DNA of 64,000 nucleotides from positions 62,001 to 126,000 of the forward strand of contig NZ_JAKIKP010000009.1 of NCBI RefSeq assembly GCF_023284065.1, given 5' to 3'. Each line of letters opens with the position of its first letter. Positions within the stretch are counted from its first letter, which is position 1. This document shows positions 19,933 to 28,341 of this stretch, piece by piece. Source of the stretch: Shewanella gaetbuli. Its GTDB lineage: Bacteria > Pseudomonadota > Gammaproteobacteria > Enterobacterales > Shewanellaceae. Both the position numbers and the translations under genes were made by a program. Below the pieces are notes generated by a model. It worked only from the letters and a program-made list of their open reading frames with translations, made no database searches and was not told where the DNA came from.

Positions 19933-21135
19933 TTACACAAGTCCTTGATGTTGTTTCATAAAAATTATACTGGCATTACTACCGCCAAAAGCAAACGAGT
20001 TGCTCATGGCATAATGTAACATTTGTTTGCATTGGTTAGGTTCAATCAGCGGCAGCGACGGATCATTCGGGTCGGCTTGTTTGTCCCATACTTGTGGTGG
20101 CAGCTTATTTTGTGGGTTTAAATCACTGAGGATTAAATAGCAAAATGCGGCTTCTATTGCCCCAGCGGCACCTAACAAGTGGCCGACTAAAGGTTTTGTT
20201 GAACTACATGGCGGAATATTTTCGGCAAACACGGCCTGTACAGCGCGGGACTCCATAGCATCATTTTTTGGGGTGGCTGTACCATGTAAGTTAATGTAGT
20301 CAATGTCTGTGCTTTGAATGTTAGCATCATCAAGTGCTTGGTTCATTGCATCAATTGCACCCTGTCCGTCTGGGTGAGGGGCTGAGATATGATGGGCATC
20401 GGCAGACTCGCCAACCCCAGCCAACATCACTTCGCTTTGGCCTCTTTCAAGGGTAAATAATACCGCACCTTCACCAATATTAATGCCATCACGGTTTTGG
20501 CTGAAGGGGTTGCATTGCCCTTTAGACACCGACTCTAATGCGTTAAACCCATTTAAGGTAAGTTGGCATAAACTATCCACGCCTCCAACAATAACCATGT
20601 CACAAAGTTGGCTGTTTAACAGTCGTTTGGCGGCGGCAAATACTTTGGCACTTGACGAGCAGGCGGTCGAAATAGTGTAACAAGGGCCGTCTATGTCGAA
20701 TATCTTTTGTAGATATAAGCTGGTGCTGCCTAATTCTTGCTGAGAGTAGTGGTAACTGTCTGGAAATACGTCATGTTCAGCGCGGTATTTAAGCGCAGCT
20801 TCACCTTTGGAAATGCCAGAGGTGCTAGAGCCCAATACTACGCCAATGCGACTGCGGCCATATTGTTGTTTGGCTTGTACTACAGCCTGCTCAATTTGCA
20901 TCGCTGCAGTATGTAATAATTGATTATTTCTACAAGCAAAATGGTGCATGTGTGGCGGCACAGCTAGCAATTGATCATCTTCAACCACGCCAACTAAACA
21001 TGACTGGGAAAATAATAAATCATCACGCCATTGCATAGCTGAACTGTCGCCATTTAATAATCTTGTTAATACGGACTCAGGACTATTACCCAGCGGGGTA
21101 CACAATCCTATTTGTGTAATTGCAATTGCTGTCAT
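19933..21135 (-). CDS. Beta-ketoacyl-ACP synthase (ApeO-type, catalytic partner of the CLF-like protein)
   Basis: 400 residues, FabF-like. The catalytic Cys is in TISTACSSSAKV, with His in NLHGTATPKND and GHLLGAAGAIEA. In the E. coli pathway the equivalent ApeO pairs with a ketosynthase-like protein lacking Cys (ApeC, here 33667-34401) to form the main chain-elongating dimer. The gene lies 36 bases after the DUF3261 gene and directly abuts the dehydratase gene. KS activity is supported by the complete Cys-His-His set; the pairing is inferred from the family. Confidence 0.92.
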   Translation of the reverse strand: MTAIAITQIGLCTPLGNSPESVLTRLLNGDSSAMQWRDDLLFSQSCLVGVVEDDQLLAVPPHMHHFACRNNQLLHTAAMQIEQAVVQAKQQYGRSRIGVVLGSSTSGISKGEAALKYRAEHDVFPDSYHYSQQELGSTSLYLQKIFDIDGPCYTISTACSSSAKVFAAAKRLLNSQLCDMVIVGGVDSLCQLTLNGFNALESVSKGQCNPFSQNRDGINIGEGAVLFTLERGQSEVMLAGVGESADAHHISAPHPDGQGAIDAMNQALDDANIQSTDIDYINLHGTATPKNDAMESRAVQAVFAENIPPCSSTKPLVGHLLGAAGAIEAAFCYLILSDLNPQNKLPPQVWDKQADPNDPSLPLIEPNQCKQMLHYAMSNSFAFGGSNASIIFMKQHQGLV

Positions 21136-21171
21136 GATGTCTGCTTTAGTTTATCCATAGGGCTGGCTGAC

Positions 21172-21807
21172 TTATTGTAACCGTTGAATCTTTATATGCA
21201 CATTAGCTTGGTTAATATTCATTTCAATGTCGGCCATGAGTGGATCTTGTTTGCTGTAATTGACTTCAATGACTCGTTGGTTGTTGTCAATTAGTTGCCG
21301 ACATAAGGCATATTCGCATGGTACTTGGCGATATTGGCCGTTTGAAAGGGATTGATTAACTTCCTCAAGTGGCCAATAAGCCAATTGCAGCATCGCCATT
21401 AAATACTCTGCCTTAAATTGCTCTCCAAGTAAGCTGCTTTGTTGGCTTAAAATTGTGTCTCCATCGTAAACAATGGTGAACAGCGGCTGCCCTAATGGGG
21501 CTAAGCCCACTAAGGTCATAGTCTGGTGATCAATTTGCAGCTCTGTGAGTAATTGATGGGATTTTTCATCATGGGTAAACTCAACGGTTTGGCTGTAGGC
21601 ATCAGCGGTTATGGCTTGGCTTATAGGCGCTAAACAATAGTCGAGATTGCTGGCAAGTGTGACACAGGTTTGCCGTTGTAACTGCTGGCTACAACCACTT
21701 AAACTGACCATCACCACAGTGACAAGTAGCCAACACGCGAGCAAGCTTAATGTGCGAGCGGGTAGCGTTGGTAATGTATTGGCTTGCACTGTAATGGACT
21801 TTGTCAT
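21172..21807 (-). CDS. DUF3261 family lipoprotein (ApeN-type)
   Basis: 211 residues from the ATG at 21807. A hydrophobic segment (SLLACWLLVTVVMVSLSGC) ends in a lipobox LSGC, so the protein is probably a lipoprotein anchored at the cell envelope. The remainder resembles the DUF3261 family found almost only in aryl polyene clusters, with a beta-rich domain (TMTLVGLAPLGQPLFTIVYD) like an outer-membrane-associated carrier. The frame is open to 21858, overlapping the previous gene by 25 bases, but GAGAAG shortly before the ATG at 21807 favours the shorter form. With the LolA-like and MMPL proteins it likely helps move the finished pigment lipid to the outer membrane. Confidence 0.82.
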   Translation of the reverse strand: MTKSITVQANTLPTLPARTLSLLACWLLVTVVMVSLSGCSQQLQRQTCVTLASNLDYCLAPISQAITADAYSQTVEFTHDEKSHQLLTELQIDHQTMTLVGLAPLGQPLFTIVYDGDTILSQQSSLLGEQFKAEYLMAMLQLAYWPLEEVNQSLSNGQYRQVPCEYALCRQLIDNNQRVIEVNYSKQDPLMADIEMNINQANVHIKIQRLQ

Positions 21808-21833
21808 TGATAATACTTCTCGTTTTACTGAGC

Positions 21834-23096
21834 TTAAACTGGGTCGTTGTCTTGGCATAATGCTACAACGGTGTTTAATCGCCGCTCAGACTCTGCCACA
21901 AATGGGTTATTGGTGTCCCATGCATAACCGGCCAAGATTGAGCAGATCATTTGCTTAATAGCAGGATTAGCTTGTTGATAAAAAATCACATCCTGAAAAC
22001 GGCCATCATACCAAGCTTGTACATAGGTTCTGAAGGTATTCACCCCTTTCATTAGTGGTGCAGCATACTCTTCTTGCCAGTTAACGTGTTGACCATCTAG
22101 TTGCTTTAGTAAGGTTGCTGCCGCCATCGACGCCGACTGCATGGCAATGGTGACACCAGAAGAAAACACTGGATCTAAAAATTCCCCCGCATTGCCAAGT
22201 AAAGCAAATTTATCGGTGGCTAACGTGCTGACATTAGCTGAATAGCCTTTTAAAGTGGCACATTCTTGTACCACTTTGGCATCAGACAATAAGCGGTTAA
22301 GTCCGGGTTCTTCATTTACTATGGTCATGAGCTGCTGCTCAAGAGTGCCCTGTAATCTAGCCAATAAATGTGGCTCAGCCACTACGCCTATAGAGCAACG
22401 ATTATTGCTAAATGGAATGAGCCAATACCAAATGTCTTTATGCTGCGGATGCACACTGATTAAAATTTTATTGCGGTCAAAAGTGCTGTCACTGATGTTG
22501 TCTTCAATATGGGTAAAAATAGCGCTGCGTGGAGGCAAGTTGGACGGAATTTCAAGATCAAGTAAGCGGGGTAACACTCTACCAAACCCGCTAGCATCTA
22601 AAATAAACTTGGCATTAATTTGATATTGCTGAGCATCTTCGGTGCTAACGCTGATAACAGGTTCATGGGTTAAATCAATGTGATCAACTGTATGGCCGTA
22701 ATGAATTTCAACTCCTTGCTTTGCGGCTGTGTCAGCTAATATCTTGTCAAACTCACCACGCTGTACTTGAAAGGTTGTGCCAGGGCCTGGGGTAAATTTG
22801 TCGGTAAAGTCGAAGGTGGTGTAGTTATTTTGATAACGAAAAGCCGCGCCATTTTTGAATTGAAAACCGGCTTTTTCTACGGCATCTAACATACCTGCTT
22901 GCTCAATAAATTGCATGGCGCAGGGCAGTAAGCTTTCACCAATGGAAAAGCGTGGAAAGTGCTGTTTTTCTAGTACCACAACACGTTTACCTTGTTGATG
23001 TAATAAGCTTGCTGCAATGGCTCCTGATGGCCCTGCACCAATAATGGCAACGTCAACATCCATATTACTAAAGGTGGAAAGCGAGTGGCTAGACAT
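21834..23096 (-). CDS. FAD-dependent oxidoreductase with halogenase-like motifs
   Basis: 420 residues, group A flavoprotein fold. The FAD-binding GAGPSG (residues 20-25) begins a Rossmann unit, and GESLLP (53-58) follows. A Lys (K81) in FQFKNGAAF sits where flavin-dependent halogenases keep the Lys needed for hypohalous-acid transfer. WYWLIP (223-228) fits the WxWxIP signature of flavin-dependent halogenases. LLGNAGEFLDPVFSSG closes the FAD domain. These motifs point to a halogenase or a close relative that lost halogenation, such as a hydroxylase. Xanthomonadins (brominated) and flexirubins (chlorinated) are related halogenated aryl polyenes, so pigment halogenation is a reasonable hypothesis. 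The start overlaps the MMPL gene by 8 bases. Similar genes are annotated as tryptophan halogenase or NAD(P)/FAD-dependent oxidoreductase. Confidence 0.78.
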   Translation of the reverse strand: MSSHSLSTFSNMDVDVAIIGAGPSGAIAASLLHQQGKRVVVLEKQHFPRFSIGESLLPCAMQFIEQAGMLDAVEKAGFQFKNGAAFRYQNNYTTFDFTDKFTPGPGTTFQVQRGEFDKILADTAAKQGVEIHYGHTVDHIDLTHEPVISVSTEDAQQYQINAKFILDASGFGRVLPRLLDLEIPSNLPPRSAIFTHIEDNISDSTFDRNKILISVHPQHKDIWYWLIPFSNNRCSIGVVAEPHLLARLQGTLEQQLMTIVNEEPGLNRLLSDAKVVQECATLKGYSANVSTLATDKFALLGNAGEFLDPVFSSGVTIAMQSASMAAATLLKQLDGQHVNWQEEYAAPLMKGVNTFRTYVQAWYDGRFQDVIFYQQANPAIKQMICSILAGYAWDTNNPFVAESERRLNTVVALCQDNDPV

Positions 23097-25488
23097 GATG
23101 AGGTTGTTTCCTTGTGATTAAAGTCATAAACGGCGCCAGTAAAAATGTGAAGCCAATACCAAGCAACAGTGTTAAACCAAAAAAGTGAATCGCATTAGTT
23201 TGGCTAAACGCTAATAAACCAAAAGCCAATAGGGTTGAACAAGCTGACATTAGCACTGCCATCATCACCCCGTTACTAGCTTGCTTGGCTGCTGCAAAAA
23301 ATACACTGTAGTCTAGCCCTATGCCTAATACTAAGATAAGCGCTAACGCGTGGAATAAACTTAATGGTGAGCCTAATAACCCTAAACTGCTGATAGTAAG
23401 CAAAATGGCCAACGCGGGAATTCCCACTACCGCTAAGGCGACTTTTAACGGATAGGTCATGCTAAAAATAACCCCCGCCACCACTAATACACCGGCTAAT
23501 AAGGCCAACATTATGTGTCGATAGTGCCCCATTAATTGTGAAATATCACCAACTTTATCAACCACCTGCACATTTGCATTGGCTAATTCTGTTTGGGCTA
23601 TTTGTTGTTTGAGGGCTTCAAGATTGTTAATGCCCGTGAGCAGCACAATGGCACCTTGCTGTCCCTTATTTGTCGCCGCATTATCGGCTTGAACCCACAC
23701 ACTGTTGAGGTTGTTGCCACCTAAAGCCAGTAAGTCGCTGACGGTTAAATAGTGGTTTTGTGCTGCTTGGTAATGGCTTTTTAGTTCACTACTTAAGGCG
23801 CTGTCGTTATCAGCTATTCCCAGTTGCTCAAATATATCAGGCAGTTGCTGCTGATATATTTGCTCTTGAAGCTGATAATTACGCTGCTGTTGTGCAATAG
23901 TTGGCAGCATGTTCGCCACACTAAAATATTGTTGAATATACTGTTGTTCAACGGCTTGATCTAGCGTGGCTTGTAGCTGGTGCAAGCCTTGTAAAACAGC
24001 CGCTTCAGATGAAGCACTGACTAAAATAAATTGATTATCAGCTCCGCCGCTCAGCCATTGTCTTACTTGGGTTTCTTGTTGAGTAATGTGTTCAGGGCTC
24101 TGCTGCAAATTGCGAATATCGTCATTAGAAGTGCTTAAGCTAACGCCAACAATAATGAACACTGCAATAACGCCTACGCTAACAAAGGTAAAACGGGGTG
24201 TATGCGCAATACGCTGCAAGGCATGTAAGTATTGTTGTGTCCACTTAAGTGTGGCCGTTTGGGTTAAAGAGCGGTTGGCTAATAATGGGTAGGCTAATAT
24301 TATGGTGAGGTAAGCGCCGACTAAGCCCGCAGCACAAAATACCGCAACCTGTTGCATACCCGGAAATGGCGTAAAGCCAATGCCAATAAACGCCAATGAA
24401 CTGCTGCCTAATGCCAGTGTCATTGCCGGTAAAATTGATTGAATAACCTCAGTTGCGTTGCGATTAGGCTGGTGGAGTTTTTCACAGTAAAAGTGAAAAC
24501 TGTAATCTATTGCGATGCCAATTAAGCTGGTTCCAAACACCAGCGTTAATAAATGAAGCTGCTGAAAAAGGCTTAACGTTGCCACTAAGGCAAACAAAAA
24601 ACCACTGGATAAGGTTATAAATACCAAGCTAAGTGGCATGAGTGTTCTGAAGCTAATCCACACTAATAACACCACACCAATAAGTGATAGGCTTCCGATG
24701 AAACTAATTTCAAATTTAGCTGAGTCAGTGGCTGCTTTAGCATGAAATAGCGCACCCGCTTTTAATATATTGACCTGTGGCGATTGCACGGTTGCTAAAG
24801 CTGTTTGCAGCGCATTAAGCTGTGCTTGTTGGGCATTGGGGTTAAAGGCACTTTGTTGTCCTTTAGCCATAATAATCGCCGCGTACTCATCATGTTGCTG
24901 ATTGAGTAATATGCCTTGTTCTTGGGTTAATGACGAATGAGCGCTTAATGCCTGTAAGTTTGCTGGAAATAATAACAATGGGTCTTGAGTGATCAATTGG
25001 CTATTAGCAAACCCGAATGCGCTGTACAGCTGATGTTGAGCTTGGTTTAGTAATTGTTCAAGGTTATTGCTGCTTAATGCCTGTTCTTGTTGTGGGGTCA
25101 GTAATTGGAATCGATGTTCAAAATACCACTTACCTAGATCATTTATATTGGTGTCATCGGCGCTGGAGATGTCAATAAATGCCTCGTTAGGGTCTTGTTT
25201 TAGGCTCGCCATAATGGATTTTGCACTGTTAATGGCAAGGGATTTATCTGCACTGACAACGGCTAAATAAACTTGGTTTTCTAACCGTTGTTCAACTTGA
25301 GTTAGTGCACTGTGGGTTATTGAGTCTTGTTGAATATGTGGCAACATCGCCAATATGTTGCTTTGAATTTTTGCCCCAGATTGCCATAAATTTACCCCAT
25401 AACCGACAACACAAGTTATTAAGGTTAGCCAAATAACAAATCTCCATTTAGCGCTAATTGTTAATAAAAGCTGGCCAATGCGCTGCAT
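23089..25488 (-). CDS. MMPL/RND-family exporter (ApeM-type)
   Basis: 799 residues with the RND/MMPL repeat layout. One N-terminal span is followed by a large periplasmic loop, a bundle of five to six spans (about 255-405), another span and a second large loop, and a C-terminal bundle of spans (about 655-790). The spans contain short polar motifs such as GIAIDYSFHFYCEKL and LGIGLDYSVFF, the conserved acidic residues of proton-driven MMPL transporters. It likely exports the aryl polyene lipid from the inner membrane. Start is the ATG at 25488, two bases after the LolA-like gene; the end overlaps the flavoenzyme gene by 8 bases. Confidence 0.92.
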   Translation of the reverse strand: MQRIGQLLLTISAKWRFVIWLTLITCVVGYGVNLWQSGAKIQSNILAMLPHIQQDSITHSALTQVEQRLENQVYLAVVSADKSLAINSAKSIMASLKQDPNEAFIDISSADDTNINDLGKWYFEHRFQLLTPQQEQALSSNNLEQLLNQAQHQLYSAFGFANSQLITQDPLLLFPANLQALSAHSSLTQEQGILLNQQHDEYAAIIMAKGQQSAFNPNAQQAQLNALQTALATVQSPQVNILKAGALFHAKAATDSAKFEISFIGSLSLIGVVLLVWISFRTLMPLSLVFITLSSGFLFALVATLSLFQQLHLLTLVFGTSLIGIAIDYSFHFYCEKLHQPNRNATEVIQSILPAMTLALGSSSLAFIGIGFTPFPGMQQVAVFCAAGLVGAYLTIILAYPLLANRSLTQTATLKWTQQYLHALQRIAHTPRFTFVSVGVIAVFIIVGVSLSTSNDDIRNLQQSPEHITQQETQVRQWLSGGADNQFILVSASSEAAVLQGLHQLQATLDQAVEQQYIQQYFSVANMLPTIAQQQRNYQLQEQIYQQQLPDIFEQLGIADNDSALSSELKSHYQAAQNHYLTVSDLLALGGNNLNSVWVQADNAATNKGQQGAIVLLTGINNLEALKQQIAQTELANANVQVVDKVGDISQLMGHYRHIMLALLAGVLVVAGVIFSMTYPLKVALAVVGIPALAILLTISSLGLLGSPLSLFHALALILVLGIGLDYSVFFAAAKQASNGVMMAVLMSACSTLLAFGLLAFSQTNAIHFFGLTLLLGIGFTFLLAPFMTLITRKQPHHV

Positions 25489-25490
25489 AA

Positions 25491-26351
25491 TTATTTAACC
25501 GTTTGTTCTTCGGATGCCAGCTTAAACCAATTGAGGTTTTGCGGAGAAAATGCGCCATGGTCGACGTTGTTAAATATAATGTCGGTGATATCCCCAGTGG
25601 TATTTTGTGGCGCTTGTGGCGATAAAATAACAATCCGTTTTAGCTGATGATCACCTTGAATCACCAATTTACCTAGCGCTTGCTGTAGCGGTTCATCTTT
25701 AGGCATTAGCCCAAGAGTCCATATATTTGCCTCTGTGGGCGCTTGGTAAAATAAGCTGAAGTTTTGTTGTAGGGCGTTAATTTCACCGGTTAATAATTGC
25801 TGCATTAGCTGGGGAATTTTGGCGGCAATAGGATTTGAGTTTGCTGCGGTTAGTGTTTGTTGAATTTGGTTATTCGCGTCAAGGGTGATAAGCCTTTGCC
25901 CTTGCATGATCATCGTTGTGGTAAAGGGGCTGCTTTGATGCCAAATCATGCCTTGTGTTGAGCTAAATGCAAATGAACCAGCACTGTTTAGTGGCCTTTT
26001 TAATACGGCTAAATAACGGGTTTGGCTAAAGTCACCTTGAGTTTGTTGATTGGATAACGAGACTGTTTCTACCAAGCTAGCTAATTGCTGTTGCTCGGCG
26101 GGATAGTCAAATACCGAGTATAATTGGACGAATGACTCTTTTGTGACGTTTTTAGCTGTCTCACTGGCGTTAGCCGAGCTAAGTTGGCTCAGTAATACTA
26201 ATAAAAAAGCGCCCAATACCAACCACTGACAAATAAATATCAGTTGCTTAATTGGTTTAGCAAACTGGCTTTTTTTGCTTGGCTTTGGTGTTGACTTTAG
26301 CTTTGGTGCTGCTGCGGTTGAAGACGAGTCATCAATCATATTTTTACTCAT
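25491..26351 (-). CDS. LolA-like outer membrane lipoprotein carrier protein (ApeL-type)
   Basis: 286 residues from the ATG at 26351. About 45 hydrophilic residues (Ser/Lys/Pro-rich) are followed by a hydrophobic segment (LIFICQWLVLGAFLLVLLSQL) and a periplasmic LolA-like half-barrel (TQGDFSQTRYLAVLKRPLNSAGSFAFSS). The long cytoplasmic N-tail is unusual, since normal LolA has a short signal peptide, so the protein may stay membrane-anchored. The start overlaps the thioesterase stop by 8 bases. An alternative ATG at 26402 lies inside the thioesterase and is less likely; an ATG at 26339 is also possible. It is thought to work with the MMPL exporter as a lipid shuttle. Confidence 0.82.
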   Translation of the reverse strand: MSKNMIDDSSSTAAAPKLKSTPKPSKKSQFAKPIKQLIFICQWLVLGAFLLVLLSQLSSANASETAKNVTKESFVQLYSVFDYPAEQQQLASLVETVSLSNQQTQGDFSQTRYLAVLKRPLNSAGSFAFSSTQGMIWHQSSPFTTTMIMQGQRLITLDANNQIQQTLTAANSNPIAAKIPQLMQQLLTGEINALQQNFSLFYQAPTEANIWTLGLMPKDEPLQQALGKLVIQGDHQLKRIVILSPQAPQNTTGDITDIIFNNVDHGAFSPQNLNWFKLASEEQTVK

Positions 26352-26772
26352 GTTGTGCCAATAATGGCTGTATTTTTTGTTGAAAAACATCAGGGGTAAC
26401 AAAACATAGCTCTTGGGTTTTCATATCTACTGCCGCTTGAATAGTATAGCCTTTGGTGATCCGTTCACCTGTTGCGGTATCAATAATTTGATAATTGATT
26501 TTTAAGCGGTTTTCCCACTCGACTATAGCTGCTTTTACTGTAACTTGTTGGTCAAAAGTGCTGGTTTTGACATATTTAATCTGTGCATCAACCACTGGCC
26601 ATGCATAGCCAGATGCTTGCATTTGACGATAGTTGTAACCCAGCTTATCAAGCAGTTTGCACCGCGCGACTTCAAAGTATCTTAGGTAGTTTCCGTGCCA
26701 AGTTATTCCCATTGAATCGACATCGTGAAAGGGGATAATCATGTCCATTTCAATGGCTAATATGCCTTTCAT
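26344..26772 (-). CDS. Acyl-CoA/ACP thioesterase, 4-hydroxybenzoyl-CoA thioesterase type (ApeK-type)
   Basis: 142 residues, hotdog fold. The N-terminal segment IPFHDVDSMGITWHGNYLRYFEVARC carries the catalytic Asp (DVDSMGITWHGNY) typical of the YbgC/4HBT subgroup. The start is set by the TAATG overlap with the ammonia-lyase stop and by a good GGAGG site 7 bases before it. Because it is the same type as thioesterases acting on aromatic CoA esters, it may proofread or release the aromatic starter or chains from ACP. Role inferred from context. Confidence 0.88.
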   Translation of the reverse strand: MKGILAIEMDMIIPFHDVDSMGITWHGNYLRYFEVARCKLLDKLGYNYRQMQASGYAWPVVDAQIKYVKTSTFDQQVTVKAAIVEWENRLKINYQIIDTATGERITKGYTIQAAVDMKTQELCFVTPDVFQQKIQPLLAQHE

Positions 26773-28337
26773 TAACAAACCTCCCATTCACCTTGTTGAA
26801 TTTTGGATACCGTTTGACGCAGGATTGACTCTAATGGGCGATCTTCCACTAAAAACTCAAAATCTTCATTTACCTGCGCTAAGGTTTTCGCTAACGACGG
26901 GGTTAAGCTACTTTCAAGCAGTTCTTGTTGTTGAATCCGCAGCTGAATACCTTGACTCATGGCCAATAACGCGGCGGCAGCAACCTGCTCTGTTAGCTGT
27001 AGCACACGCATACAGTCACGTGCGGCAATGGTGCCCATACTCACTTTGTCTTGGTTATGGCACTCGGTTGAGCGAGAAAACACGCTGGCAGGCATGGTGT
27101 TTTTTAGCGCCTCTGCTGTCCAAGCAGATACACCAATTTGTACCGCTTTAAAACCATGGTTAATAGCGCGACGCTCGCCTTGGGCACCTGACAAATTAGC
27201 CGGTAAGCCATTGTTAAATTTAGTGTCCATCACTAAGGCCATTTGGCGATCAATTAAGTCGGCAATATTGGCAATGGTGTTTTTCATTGAGTCCATAACA
27301 AAGGCAATATGGCCGCCGTAAAAATGTCCACCATGAAGAATGTGTTCACCTTCGCCATCAACAATAGGGTTGTCGTTAGCACTGTTTAATTCAGTTTCAA
27401 TAAACTGACGCATAAAGGGTAATGCATCTTGCAGTACGCCAATAATATGTGGTGCACAACGAATAGAGTAGCGGTCTTGTAGGCGGTCTGAGTTTCTTGG
27501 GTGAGTGTGATGGTTTAAATCTTCTCGTATCCAAGTGGCAATTTGGTTTTGGCCTTGATGGGGTTTTGCGGCAAATAAAATATCATCAAAGTGATTAGAA
27601 TTGCCTTTTAAGGTCAGTGAAGCCATTGCGGTAATTCTGCTGGATAAGCGGGCTAAATATTGGGCGCGGTCGTAGGCTAAACAAGCCAAAGCGGTCATTA
27701 CCGCGGTGCCATTCATTAATGCTAACCCTTCTTTAGGGCGCAAGGTTAATGGGCTGATATTTAACGCTTGATACACTTCTGCTGTTGGGCGTCTTTGGCC
27801 TTGATACATGACTTCACGCTCACCAATCAGCACTGCCGCAAGATAGGATAATGGCGTTAAGTCACCGCTGGCACCTACCGAACCTTCTTCGGGAATAATT
27901 GGGGTGATATCATTATTTAATAACCATTCAATGCGTTGTAAAAGTGCATAGCTAACGCCTGACTTTCCCACTGCCAGCGAGTTTAAGCGACAAGCCATCA
28001 CTGCCCTGGCTTGTTGTGGACTTAATATGTCACCTAAACCACAGCCATGAAAACGCGATAAATGCAGGGGGAGTTCGTGAACTAATTCTAGGCTAACATT
28101 AACCGTACAAGAGTCACCGTACCCAGTAGTGACCCCATAAACCACCCCTTCTTCGTGAAGCAGGCTGTCAATAAAGCGGGCACCTTTTTCAATATACTGC
28201 TGATACTCAACACTGTCATTGAGCTTGACCTTCGCCCCTTTGGCTATGGCGACAACTTGTTCAATGTTCAATTGACCTTGAGTAAAATCAATATGGCCTA
28301 GTTGAATGGTTTCAGACTGCGAAATTGAATGTGTCAT
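26772..28337 (-). CDS. Aromatic amino acid ammonia-lyase, tyrosine-lyase-like (HAL/PAL/TAL family)
   Basis: 521 residues from the ATG at 28337. The MIO prosthetic group would form from ASG (residues 156-158) in GSVGASGDLTPLSYL. The catalytic Tyr in VYGVTTGYG (Tyr67) is present. The selectivity pair read as His-Leu (92-93) in LPLHLSRFHG matches His-Leu of bacterial tyrosine ammonia-lyases rather than Ser-His of histidase; this alignment is by eye. No hut genes are nearby, so histidine degradation is unlikely. A plausible job is making 4-coumarate (or cinnamate) as starter for the polyene. The frame is open to 28460, but the first 41 residues are the C-terminal coding region of the glycosyltransferase gene in another frame. 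GGAA lies before the chosen start, four bases past that gene's stop. Confidence 0.88.
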   Translation of the reverse strand: MTHSISQSETIQLGHIDFTQGQLNIEQVVAIAKGAKVKLNDSVEYQQYIEKGARFIDSLLHEEGVVYGVTTGYGDSCTVNVSLELVHELPLHLSRFHGCGLGDILSPQQARAVMACRLNSLAVGKSGVSYALLQRIEWLLNNDITPIIPEEGSVGASGDLTPLSYLAAVLIGEREVMYQGQRRPTAEVYQALNISPLTLRPKEGLALMNGTAVMTALACLAYDRAQYLARLSSRITAMASLTLKGNSNHFDDILFAAKPHQGQNQIATWIREDLNHHTHPRNSDRLQDRYSIRCAPHIIGVLQDALPFMRQFIETELNSANDNPIVDGEGEHILHGGHFYGGHIAFVMDSMKNTIANIADLIDRQMALVMDTKFNNGLPANLSGAQGERRAINHGFKAVQIGVSAWTAEALKNTMPASVFSRSTECHNQDKVSMGTIAARDCMRVLQLTEQVAAAALLAMSQGIQLRIQQQELLESSLTPSLAKTLAQVNEDFEFLVEDRPLESILRQTVSKIQQGEWEVC

Positions 28338-28341
28338 TAAC

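Noticed and set aside
26741-27321. Plus-strand ORFs opposite the ammonia-lyase
   Set aside because: Antisense shadows of a strongly conserved gene; no features of their own.
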